Assembly (NCBI GenBank): GCA_015487255.1
Contig: WFQA01000320.1
Location: 1-7,130, forward strand
Reading direction: 5' to 3'
DNA: 7,130 nt
From: Paracoccaceae bacterium
Lineage (GTDB): Bacteria; Pseudomonadota; Alphaproteobacteria; Rhodobacterales; Rhodobacteraceae
The position numbers and the translations under genes are program-made. Of this stretch, positions 1 through 5,911 are shown one piece after another; the first letter of the stretch is position 1; every line of letters begins with the position of its first letter. Under the pieces are notes generated by a model, which was not told the DNA's origin, searched no databases, and saw only the letters and a program-made list of their open reading frames with translations.

Positions 1-60
1 GTCCTTTATTGCTGTTCTTGGCCTAGCGCCCAAATCAGGGTTTGGCAAGCATCTTTGGGC

Positions 61-89
61 TTGCAATCACACCTGTGCAGATGTAATTC
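61..89 (+). promoter_or_regulatory. Candidate promoter for tRNA-His
   Basis: A TTGCAA hexamer (61-66) and a weak TAATTC hexamer (84-89) are separated by 17 bases, which would start transcription near 95-97, just before the tRNA 5' end at 100. The -10 match is poor, so this is a tentative call. The tRNA could instead be processed from a longer transcript entering from the left. The rest of 1-99 shows no gene; it holds only short competing inverted repeats (28-34 with 54-60; 45-50 with 59-64) without a T-run. Confidence 0.3.
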
Positions 90-99
90 ACCCCACAGT

Positions 100-176
100 G
101 CCGGCGTAGCTCAGTTGGTTAGAGCGCTTGATTGTGGATCAAGAGGCCCCCTGTTCAAATCAGGGCGCTGGTACCA
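100..176 (+). tRNA. tRNA-His (anticodon GUG)
   Basis: This is a complete cloverleaf decoding histidine codons. The acceptor 5' strand GCCGGCG (100-106) pairs with CGCTGGT (166-172) using two G-U wobbles. The D-arm contains AGCTCAGTTGGTTAGAGC. The anticodon stem CTTGA/TCAAG encloses loop TTGTGGA (132-138), with GTG at 134-136. The T-arm has stem CCCTG/CAGGG around TTCAAAT. The discriminator base is A73 (173), followed by encoded CCA (174-176). The base before G1 is T (99), so the G-1 that usually identifies tRNA-His is not encoded and the discriminator is not C. Loss of G-1:C73 is known for a large alphaproteobacterial group that has a matching histidyl-tRNA synthetase, which supports both the identity and the lineage. 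No T-rich terminator follows directly. Confidence 0.97.
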
Positions 177-191
177 TTAAAAACAACGGCT

Positions 192-299
192 TTAGTATTT
201 GTAATACGCGCCTTGGCTAATCCCGTAGCGCCGGTACAGGTCCGTCAGCTTCCTGCTCTTTCAACATCTGAATAACCTGTTCGTGAATCGCTTCTTCAT
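192..299 (-). pseudogene. Degenerate IS3-family transposase OrfA N-terminus
   Basis: Read on the minus strand from an ATG at 299, this stretch encodes three consecutive pieces of a typical IS3/IS911-type OrfA N-terminal helix-turn-helix, each in a different frame. They are MKKRFT (299-282), then EQVIQMLKEQEA (282-247), then TDLYRRYGISQGAYYKY followed by TAA (245-192). In an intact OrfA these join as KRFT-x-EQVIxMLKExEAGxxVxDLYRRYGISxxxYYKW. The breaks imply a small deletion after the sixth codon, loss of about four codons between EA and TDLY, and a disrupted frame after the last YKY. An untranslated lead-in (roughly 300-334) resembles an IS end with a TG start, but no terminal repeat can be proven. 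No OrfB or second IS end is visible; the remnant stops about 15 bases from the tRNA-His 3' end. The product is surely non-functional. Family assignment is by motif recall and is fairly confident. Confidence 0.72.
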
Positions 300-347
300 G
301 TTATCCGCCCTTTTTGTTGGCCGGCTCTACATCATTTTGGAGGCGTT

Positions 348-2852
348 TTAGGGGCGCAGGTCAGCGTCTTGCCGGATGGTCAGGTTTTTGGGGTCATAGG
401 GGCTATCCATTGTCACCTCCGCCTGCCAAAGCTGGCCCAGCATTTTGACCCGCAGCTTTTGCCCAGGTGCTGCCAGTTCGGGCGGCAGATAACCCATGCC
501 GATGGATTTTCCAAAATGCACCGAATAGCCGCCCGAGGTCAGGCGGCCAACCTTTTTACCCTCATGAAACAGCGCCTCGCGGCCCCATGGGTCCATATCC
601 TTCGGGCCATCGATCAACAGGGTCACGCATTGGGCGCGGATGCCGGCTTTCAGCATCATTTCCTTGCCGTGAAAATCCTTTTCAAGGTCCACAAAGCGTG
701 GCAGGCCAGCCTCAAGGGGGGTCGCATCCCGCCCCAGCTCGGTGCCAAAGGCGCGGTAGCTCTTTTCCTGCCGCAGCCAGTTTTGCGCCCGCGCGCCGAC
801 CAGCCTGAGGCCGTGGTTTTTGCCCGCTTCCCCGATCAGGTCAAACAGGTGGTTTTGCATCTCTACGGGATGGTGCAGCTCCCAGCCCAGCTCGCCGGTA
901 TAGGCCACGCGAATGGCGTTGACCGGGCACATGCCCAGCTCGATATGGCGCGCGCTCAGCCAAGGGAAGCGCTTGTTGGATAGCGCCGTGGCCGGGTCGG
1001 CATCAACAATGATCCCGCGCAGAAGATCACGGGATTTTGGCCCGGCAATGGCAAAAACCCCGTATTGGGTGGTGACATCCTGTATCTCGATATAGCCGAA
1101 CTCATCGGCCTTATCGGCGGCGGCCTTGCGCAAATAATCCGCGTCATAAGCGCTCCACGCCCCTGCGCTCACGAGGTAATATTCGTGCTCTGCCTCGCGC
1201 ACGATGGTATATTCGCTGCGGATGGTGCCAGCCGCTGTCAGCGCATAGGTCAGGTTGATCCGGCCCACGGAAGGGAGTTTATTACAGGTGAACCAGTCCA
1301 GAAAAGCCGTCGCCCCCGGCCCTTTGACCCGGTGTTTGCCAAAGGCCGAGGCATCAATCAGCCCCACGCCCCCGCGGATGGCTTTGGCCTCCTCCACCGC
1401 ATATTGCCACCAGCCACCACGGCGGAAGGAGCGGCTGTCATGGTCGCTGAAGCCTTCGGGCGCGAAGTAATTCGGGCGCTCCCAGCCGTTGACCGCGCCG
1501 AATTGCGCGCCGCGCGCCTTCATCCGGTCATAGCAAGGGGTGGTGCGCAGCGGGCGGCAGGCCTCGCGCTCCTCATCTGGGTGGTGCGGCACATAGACAT
1601 GCGCGTAGCACTCCTCGTTTTTACGCGCGGCATATTCAACGGTCATCCAATCACCAAAGCGTTTGGGGTCAAGTGAGGCCATGTCGATCTCGGCCTCGCC
1701 CTGCACCATCATTTGCGCAAGGTAATAGCCGGTGCCGCCAGCGGCGGTGATGCCAAATGAAAACCCCTCCGCCAGCCACATGTTGCGCAGGCCCGGTGCG
1801 GGGCCAACCAGCGGGTTGCCGTCAGGCGTGTAGCAGATCGGGCCGTTGAAATCATCCTTCAGGCCGCAGTTTTCGGTCGAGGGCATGCGGTGGATCATCG
1901 CCATATATTGCGCCTCAATCCGCTCCAGATCGAGCGGGAACAGGTCCGCCCGAAAGCTATCGGGCACCCCGTGTTCAAAACAGGCCGGTGCGCCCTGCTC
2001 GTAAACCCCCAATATCCAGCCGCCACGCTCCTCGCGCACATAGGATTGCGCATCAGCATCGCGGATCACCGGATGCTCGGGGTTGGTTTTGCGCCATTCT
2101 TTCAGCGCCGGGTCGGCATCGGTGACGATAAACTGGTGCTCAACCGGAATGGCGGGGGTTTTGATGCCAAGCAGCCGGGCGGTGCGCTGGGCGTGGTTGC
2201 CGGTGGCGGTCACCACATGCTCGGCATGGATTTCGAAACGCTCGCCGGAGGGCACAAGGTTGCCGCCCTTTTCCAGCATCACCGCGCCGCGCACGACCCA
2301 GTGATCACCATTCCAGTCATAGCTGTCCACCTGCCGCTTGCGGATAATCTCGACCCCGCGCTGGCGTGCCCCCCTGGCCATGGCCATGGTCACGTCAGCG
2401 GGGTTAATATAGCCGTCATCCGGGTGGTAAAGCGCGCCTTTCAGGTCTTCGGTGCGGATCAGGGGCCAGCGCGCCCTGATCTGCCCGGGTGTGAGGAACT
2501 CGTAATTTATGCCCACACTATCGGCGGTGGTTGCATAGAGCATGTATTCATCCATGCGCGCGTCGGTCTGCGCCATGCGCAGATTGCCCACCACGGAAAA
2601 CCCGGCATTCAGCCCGGTTTCTGCCTGCAACTCCTTATAGAACCGCACCGAATAATCGTGGATATGGCTGGTGGCATAGCCCATGTTGAACAGCGGCAAC
2701 AAGCCCGCCGCGTGCCATGTGGAGCCGCTTGTCAGCTCGTCGCGCTCCAGCAGCAGCACATCTTTCCAGCCCGCCCTGGCGAGGTGATAGGCAATGCCCG
2801 CCCCCACCGCGCCCCCGCCAACAACCAGAGCTTTAACATGGGTTTTTTCCAT
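348..2852 (-). CDS. FAD-dependent dehydrogenase with GcvT-like domain (dimethylglycine/sarcosine dehydrogenase family)
   Basis: A predicted 834-aa flavoenzyme that oxidatively demethylates an N-methylated glycine, most likely dimethylglycine, and passes the one-carbon unit to tetrahydrofolate. The N-terminal DAO/FAD domain (about 6-380) begins with the dinucleotide motif GGGAVG (12-17). The motif TSGSTWHAAGL follows, whose His47 matches the histidine covalently linked to FAD in mammalian dimethylglycine and sarcosine dehydrogenases. GFSFGITAAGGTG (363-375) is the C-terminal FAD-contacting segment. A linker domain (about 380-435) leads into GCV_T (about 450-710; YTGELGWEL at 651-659) and GCV_T_C (about 735-825). 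The length fits the family. Start choice: ATG at 2852 lies 7 bases after AAGAGG (2865-2860), whereas the upstream in-frame GTG (2855) is only 4 bases away. Glu547 sits where folate-domain relatives often have Asp. Substrate choice between dimethylglycine, sarcosine and a related amine cannot be settled from sequence. The gene stands alone here and points away from ffh. Confidence 0.9.
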   Translation of the reverse strand: MEKTHVKALVVGGGAVGAGIAYHLARAGWKDVLLLERDELTSGSTWHAAGLLPLFNMGYATSHIHDYSVRFYKELQAETGLNAGFSVVGNLRMAQTDARMDEYMLYATTADSVGINYEFLTPGQIRARWPLIRTEDLKGALYHPDDGYINPADVTMAMARGARQRGVEIIRKRQVDSYDWNGDHWVVRGAVMLEKGGNLVPSGERFEIHAEHVVTATGNHAQRTARLLGIKTPAIPVEHQFIVTDADPALKEWRKTNPEHPVIRDADAQSYVREERGGWILGVYEQGAPACFEHGVPDSFRADLFPLDLERIEAQYMAMIHRMPSTENCGLKDDFNGPICYTPDGNPLVGPAPGLRNMWLAEGFSFGITAAGGTGYYLAQMMVQGEAEIDMASLDPKRFGDWMTVEYAARKNEECYAHVYVPHHPDEEREACRPLRTTPCYDRMKARGAQFGAVNGWERPNYFAPEGFSDHDSRSFRRGGWWQYAVEEAKAIRGGVGLIDASAFGKHRVKGPGATAFLDWFTCNKLPSVGRINLTYALTAAGTIRSEYTIVREAEHEYYLVSAGAWSAYDADYLRKAAADKADEFGYIEIQDVTTQYGVFAIAGPKSRDLLRGIIVDADPATALSNKRFPWLSARHIELGMCPVNAIRVAYTGELGWELHHPVEMQNHLFDLIGEAGKNHGLRLVGARAQNWLRQEKSYRAFGTELGRDATPLEAGLPRFVDLEKDFHGKEMMLKAGIRAQCVTLLIDGPKDMDPWGREALFHEGKKVGRLTSGGYSVHFGKSIGMGYLPPELAAPGQKLRVKMLGQLWQAEVTMDSPYDPKNLTIRQDADLRP

Positions 2853-2879
2853 CACCGCACCTCTTTGACTTGCTTTTCC

Positions 2880-2906
2880 AGTGTTTACACCTGAAGCGAA
2901 AACACT
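2880..2906. promoter_or_regulatory. Inverted repeat upstream of the dehydrogenase gene, candidate operator
   Basis: Perfect 7-base arms AGTGTTT (2880-2886) and AAACACT (2900-2906) flank a 13-base spacer, ending 28 bases upstream of the dehydrogenase ATG. The left arm lies inside a second small palindrome, GTGTTTACAC (2881-2890). The position fits an operator or activator site controlling the dehydrogenase. I could not identify a convincing -35/-10 pair on the minus strand, and no regulator gene is present in the window. It could also be chance or a hairpin in the mRNA leader. Confidence 0.35.
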
Positions 2907-2983
2907 CTACCGCGATGGCGCAAAAATCAAGTGCCGCGCGCCGACCAGAAAGGCGTTGAATCCGACAGCTTGCAGCCCCGGGC

Positions 2984-3012
2984 TTGACGGCATCACCGAT
3001 CTGCACTATCTG
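2984..3012 (+). promoter_or_regulatory. Sigma-70-type promoter for the ffh operon
   Basis: TTGACG (2984-2989), preceded by C as is common in alphaproteobacterial -35 elements, and TATCTG (3007-3012) are separated by exactly 17 bases. Transcription would start near 3018-3020, giving a leader of about 110 bases before the ffh start codon. This is the best promoter match in the divergent intergenic region. Confidence 0.6.
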
Positions 3013-3018
3013 ATGCCC

Positions 3019-3100
3019 AACTTACGGAAGCTTGAAACCTTCCGGTCCTCATTGGCAGGATCGCCACCAGTCAGCGCGTTGCGCCCACTGGTGCTTTTTT
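3019..3100 (+). ncRNA. Structured leader RNA upstream of ffh (candidate small RNA or attenuator)
   Basis: The predicted leader folds into three consecutive hairpins. The first is CGGAAG (3025-3030) with CTTCCG (3039-3044), 8-base loop. The second is a six-pair stem, 3044-3049 with 3057-3062, 7-base loop, competing with the first for base 3044. The third is a terminator-type stem at 3065-3093 followed by six Ts. Transcription stopping at the T-run would yield an RNA of roughly 80 bases. It lacks the conserved SRP RNA loop sequence (GGAAGCAGCC), so it is not the 4.5S RNA. It matches no riboswitch class I can name from memory. Existence as a discrete RNA is inference. Confidence 0.35.
3065..3100 (+). 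terminator. Intrinsic terminator/attenuator in the ffh leader
   Basis: CACCAGT (3065-3071) pairs perfectly with ACTGGTG (3087-3093). Inside it, GCGC (3074-3077) pairs with GCGC (3081-3084) around a GTT loop. C then six Ts (3095-3100) follow. The Ts lie on the plus-strand side only, so it acts on transcripts heading toward ffh. It sits between the ffh promoter and the ffh Shine-Dalgarno, where no upstream plus-strand gene needs terminating. Confidence 0.65.
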
Positions 3101-3128
3101 GCTTGTTACGCCTTTAGGAGGGCTGCAC

Positions 3129-4595
3129 ATGTTCGAGAACCTGTCTGACCGCCTGAGCGGTGTTTTTGATAAGCTCACCAAGCAGGGTGCGCTTTCTGAG
3201 GGGGATGTGGCGACCGCACTGCGCGAGGTGCGCGTGGCCTTGCTGGAGGCGGATGTCTCGCTGCCGGTGGCACGGGATTTTATCAAAGCGGTGCAGGCGC
3301 GGGCCGAAGGGCAGGCGGTGACCAAATCGATCACCCCCGGGCAGCAGGTTGTTAAAATCGTGCATGACGAGCTGGTCGCGGTGCTGGCGGGCGAGGATGC
3401 CGGGGCCGGCACGCTCAAGATCGATAACCCGCCCGCGCCGATCCTTATGGTCGGGCTGCAAGGCTCGGGCAAAACCACAACCACGGCCAAACTGGCCAAA
3501 CGGTTGAAGGAAAAGGATAACAAGCGGGTGCTGATGGCCTCGCTCGATATTTACCGCCCCGCCGCGCAGCAGCAGCTTGCGGTGCTCGGGGGGCAGATCG
3601 GGGTGGATACATTGCCGATCGTCGCCGGGCAAAGCGCTGTGCAGATCGCCCGGCGCGCCAGGCAGCAGGCCACTCTTGGCGGCTATGATGTCTACCTGCT
3701 TGATACCGCCGGGCGGCTGCATATCAACGAAGAGCTGATGGCCGAAGTGCAGGCGGTGCGCGATGTTGCCGCCCCGCGCGAAACGCTGTTGGTGGTCGAT
3801 GGGCTAACCGGGCAGGACGCGGTAAACGTGGCCGAGCAGTTCGACGGCCAGATCGGCATTTCCGGCGTGGTGCTGACACGGATGGACGGCGACGGGCGCG
3901 GCGGTGCGGCCCTGAGCATGCGCGCCATCACCGGCAAGCCGATCAAGTTCGTTGGCCTTGGCGAAAAGATGGACGCGATCGAGGCATTCCACCCCGAGCG
4001 AATCGCCGGGCGTATTCTGGGCATGGGCGATATTGTTTCGCTGGTCGAAAAGGCGCAGGAAAGCATCGAGGCCGAGCAGGCCGAGCGCATGATGAAGCGC
4101 TTTCAAAAGGGGCAGTTCAATATGAACGACCTCAAAAGCCAGCTTGAGCAGATGCAAAAAATGGGTGGCATGGAAGGCGTGATGGGCATGATGCCCGGCA
4201 TGGGCAAAATGAAAAAGCAGATGGATGCGGCCGGGATGGACGATAAGATCATCAAACGCCAGATTGCGCTGATCCAATCGATGACCAAACGCGAGCGTGC
4301 CAACCCCAAGCTGCTGCAAGCCAGCCGCAAAAAGCGCATCGCCAAAGGGGCGGGGCTGGAGGTTTCGGAGCTGAACAAGCTGATGAAAATGCAGCGCCAG
4401 ATGGGCGACATGATGAAGAAAATGGGCAAGATGGGCAAAAAAGGCCTGATGCGCCAAGGGCTTGGTGCCCTGATGGGCGGCAAGAGCGGCGGTATGCAGC
4501 AAGGCATGCCCGGGGTGCCCCCCGGCGGTGCAGGCCTGCCCCCCATGGGCGGCGGCCTGCCCTCTGACCTTTCCGGCTTTGGGAAGAAGAAATGA
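3129..4595 (+). CDS. ffh: Signal recognition particle GTPase Ffh (SRP54)
   Basis: The protein subunit of the signal recognition particle. It binds SRP RNA and nascent hydrophobic segments and delivers ribosomes to FtsY at the inner membrane. The 488-aa product has the helical N domain (about 1-85) and the SRP-type GTPase domain (about 100-295): P-loop GLQGSGKTT (109-117), DIYRPAA insertion box (140-146), DTAGR (192-196) and TRMDG (250-254). The methionine-rich M domain (about 320-440) includes the RNA-binding helix-turn-helix SMTKRER...RKKRIAKGAG. A Gly/Pro/Met-rich tail ending GKKK (about 441-488) makes it longer than the roughly 450-aa E. coli protein. Start: ATG 3129 follows AGGAGG (3116-3121) by 7 bases; an in-frame TTG at 3099 lies inside the terminator T-run and is rejected. 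First gene of the operon; its TGA overlaps the next ATG. Expression may depend on read-through of the leader terminator. Confidence 0.98.
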   Translation: MFENLSDRLSGVFDKLTKQGALSEGDVATALREVRVALLEADVSLPVARDFIKAVQARAEGQAVTKSITPGQQVVKIVHDELVAVLAGEDAGAGTLKIDNPPAPILMVGLQGSGKTTTTAKLAKRLKEKDNKRVLMASLDIYRPAAQQQLAVLGGQIGVDTLPIVAGQSAVQIARRARQQATLGGYDVYLLDTAGRLHINEELMAEVQAVRDVAAPRETLLVVDGLTGQDAVNVAEQFDGQIGISGVVLTRMDGDGRGGAALSMRAITGKPIKFVGLGEKMDAIEAFHPERIAGRILGMGDIVSLVEKAQESIEAEQAERMMKRFQKGQFNMNDLKSQLEQMQKMGGMEGVMGMMPGMGKMKKQMDAAGMDDKIIKRQIALIQSMTKRERANPKLLQASRKKRIAKGAGLEVSELNKLMKMQRQMGDMMKKMGKMGKKGLMRQGLGALMGGKSGGMQQGMPGVPPGGAGLPPMGGGLPSDLSGFGKKK

Positions 4596-5149
4596 CCGAC
4601 ACGCCGATCCTTGAAACCGGGCGCCTGATTCTGCGCAAGCCAGCGCCGCGTGACGCGGAGGCCTTTATTGCCTTCCTGATGTCGGAACGCGGTCGCTTTG
4701 TGGGCGGACCTGTGGCCTTGGGCAAAGCGTGGCGGGCCTTTGCGAGCATCATCGGCCATTGGGAAATGCGTGGCTATGGGATGTTTGTCATCGAGCTGAA
4801 GGCCAGCGGCGAGGCCATCGGGCAGGCTGGCCCGTGGTTCCCCGCAGACTGGCCGGAGCCGGAAATGAGCTGGTCGCTCTGGACGGGTGCGGCCGAGGCC
4901 AGGGGCTATGCTTATGAAGCCGCCCGTGCCGCCCTTGGTTATATGCACGAGGAGCTGGAGATCAAAAACCCTGTCAGCTATATCGACGCGGAGAATACCC
5001 GTTCAATGGCCCTCGCCAAGCGCCTTGGTGCGGCGATCGACCCCGATGCTGTGAATCCGTTCAAGAATGAAGACGGCGAAGGCTATATTTTCCGCCACTC
5101 CGCGCCAGACCATATCGGCGGCGATGGCGGCATGGAGGCTTATGTATGA
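4592..5149 (+). CDS. GNAT-family N-acetyltransferase (RimJ/RimL-like)
   Basis: A 185-aa acetyltransferase of the Acetyltransf_3 type, which transfers acetyl from acetyl-CoA to an amino group. The opening ETGRLILRKPAPRDAEAF (8-25) is the usual first strand and helix of RimJ/RimL-like proteins. AEARGYAYEAARAAL (101-115) is the motif A loop that binds the CoA pyrophosphate, and IDAENTRSMALAKRLG (131-146) is the motif B region with the common N-x-x-S. The start codon overlaps the ffh stop (ATGA, 4592-4595), with only a weak purine-rich stretch before it, so translation is probably coupled to ffh. Its own TGA overlaps the next ATG. Position among SRP and ribosomal genes makes a ribosome-related substrate tempting, but nothing in the sequence identifies the target. 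No signal peptide or membrane segment is seen, so it should be cytoplasmic. Confidence 0.9.
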   Translation: MTDTPILETGRLILRKPAPRDAEAFIAFLMSERGRFVGGPVALGKAWRAFASIIGHWEMRGYGMFVIELKASGEAIGQAGPWFPADWPEPEMSWSLWTGAAEARGYAYEAARAALGYMHEELEIKNPVSYIDAENTRSMALAKRLGAAIDPDAVNPFKNEDGEGYIFRHSAPDHIGGDGGMEAYV

Positions 5150-5451
5150 CCCCAGAGCAGAAAAAAGCCGCTGAACTGTTGGCCGAGCACCGCGAAAGCA
5201 TTGACCGGCTGGATTCGATCCTCGTCTACACCCTTGGCGAGCGGTTCAAACATACTCAGGCCGTGGGGCGCCTGAAAGCGGCGCATGATCTGCCCGCCTC
5301 GGACCCGGCGCGTGAGGCCGCACAGATCGCGCGGCTGGAAGAATTGGCGGGCAAGGCCAGGCTCGACCCCGAATTTGCCAAGAAATTCCTGAACTTCATC
5401 ATTGATGAGGTGATCAGGCATCACAAGAGTATCAAGAACAACCAAACGTAG
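5146..5451 (+). CDS. Chorismate mutase, AroQ class
   Basis: A 101-aa all-helical, single-domain chorismate mutase converting chorismate to prephenate for phenylalanine and tyrosine synthesis. Aligned by eye to the E. coli PheA mutase domain, most active-site residues are present: R16 (R11 in E. coli), R33 (R28), K44 (K39), D53 (D48), R56 (R51) and E57 (E52). The position of E. coli Q88 falls on a histidine in DEVIRHHKSI. There is no fused prephenate dehydratase, dehydrogenase or DAHP synthase domain, and no export signal, so it is a stand-alone cytoplasmic enzyme. ATG at 5146 overlaps the GNAT stop codon and follows GGAGG (5134-5138) by 7 bases, so it is both coupled and independently ribosome-bound. 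The TAG stop (5449-5451) shares its last base with the edge of a perfect hairpin. Confidence 0.92.
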   Translation: MTPEQKKAAELLAEHRESIDRLDSILVYTLGERFKHTQAVGRLKAAHDLPASDPAREAAQIARLEELAGKARLDPEFAKKFLNFIIDEVIRHHKSIKNNQT

Positions 5452-5472
5452 GGTGCGTGCTCTGCACGCACC
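5451..5472 (+). repeat. Intercistronic palindrome, REP-like
   Basis: GGTGCGTGC (5452-5460) and GCACGCACC (5464-5472) form a perfect 9-pair stem with a TCT loop. It begins directly after, and its outer G overlaps, the chorismate mutase stop codon. No T-run follows, so it is not an intrinsic terminator. The CGTAGGGTGCGTGC...GCACGCACC pattern resembles dispersed short palindromes that recur between genes in many bacterial genomes; I recognise the pattern but cannot count copies here. In the mRNA it would lie 26 bases before the rpsP start and could shield the upstream 3' end or lower read-through into rpsP. Confidence 0.6.
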
Positions 5473-5498
5473 ACCCCAGACATCTTAAGGAGAACAAC

Positions 5499-5885
5499 AT
5501 GTCTACTAAAATCCGGCTCGCCCGTGGCGGCTCCAAAAAGCGCCCCTTTTATCGCATCGTTGTGGCTGATAGCCGCATGCCGCGCGATGGCCGCTTCATC
5601 GAAAAAATCGGCACCTATAACCCGCTCTTGCCCAAAGACTCTGAAGAGCGCGTGAAGATCGACCTTGACCGGGCCAAGCACTGGATGGACCACGGCGCGC
5701 AAGTGACCGACCGGGTATCACGCTTTCTGGAAGCCGCTGGCGTGATCGAGAAAAAGACCCGCAACAACCCTAAAAAGGGTGCGCCCCACAAGGCCGCTGT
5801 TGAGCGCGCCGAGGAAAAAGCCGCCAAGCTGAGCGAGGCGACCGAAGCCGCCGCCGCTCCGGCCGAGGAAGCCGCCGAGGCATAA
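5499..5885 (+). CDS. rpsP: Small ribosomal subunit protein bS16
   Basis: A structural protein of the 30S subunit that binds 16S rRNA during assembly. The 128-aa product starts STKIRLARGGSKKRPFYRIV with VADSRMPRDGRFIEKIGTYNP next, the hallmark of bS16. The family core ends around residue 85 (SRFLEAAGVIEKK). A charged, then Ala/Glu-rich tail (about 86-128) follows, making it longer than the 82-aa E. coli protein; such tails are common in alphaproteobacteria. Start: ATG 5499 is preceded by AAGGAG (5487-5492) with a 6-base spacer; the reading frame stays open upstream to 5457, but that part runs through the hairpin. Last gene of the ffh operon, followed by a strong terminator. The rimM-trmD-rplS genes that often follow rpsP are absent here. 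Confidence 0.98.
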   Translation: MSTKIRLARGGSKKRPFYRIVVADSRMPRDGRFIEKIGTYNPLLPKDSEERVKIDLDRAKHWMDHGAQVTDRVSRFLEAAGVIEKKTRNNPKKGAPHKAAVERAEEKAAKLSEATEAAAAPAEEAAEA

Positions 5886-5911
5886 ACCTCAAGGTGTTTC
5901 TCAAAACATAC

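Noticed and set aside
28..64. Inverted repeats upstream of tRNA-His as a terminator of a preceding gene
   Set aside because: Arms are short and mutually exclusive, with no T-run on either strand; the upstream gene is outside the window.
177..347. Integrative element attachment site at the tRNA-His 3' end
   Set aside because: No integrase gene is present and I could find no second copy of the tRNA 3' end in the window; the adjacent remnant is IS3-type, which does not integrate site-specifically at tRNA genes.
369..983. Long plus-strand open frames opposite the dehydrogenase (also 1065-1676 and 1890-2894)
   Set aside because: They are mirror frames of a GC-rich coding gene with clear domain content on the minus strand; their translations show no known domains and no ribosome binding sites.
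3025..3100. SRP (4.5S) RNA gene next to ffh
   Set aside because: The hairpins lack the conserved SRP RNA tetraloop and asymmetric-loop sequence, so the adjacency to ffh is not evidence of ffs.
2881..3117. Plus-strand 78-codon open frame between the divergent genes, including a shorter version from ATG 3013
   Set aside because: It runs through the ffh promoter and the leader terminator. The shorter ATG lies upstream of the predicted transcription start and has no ribosome binding site. No recognisable protein features.
3804..4502. Minus-strand open frame rich in His and Leu opposite ffh
   Set aside because: It is the complement of the Met-rich M domain (ATG read as CAT), an artefact of composition.
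5452..5472. Hairpin after chorismate mutase as an intrinsic terminator
   Set aside because: The stem is perfect but is followed by ACCCC rather than a T-run, and rpsP follows closely without an evident new promoter.
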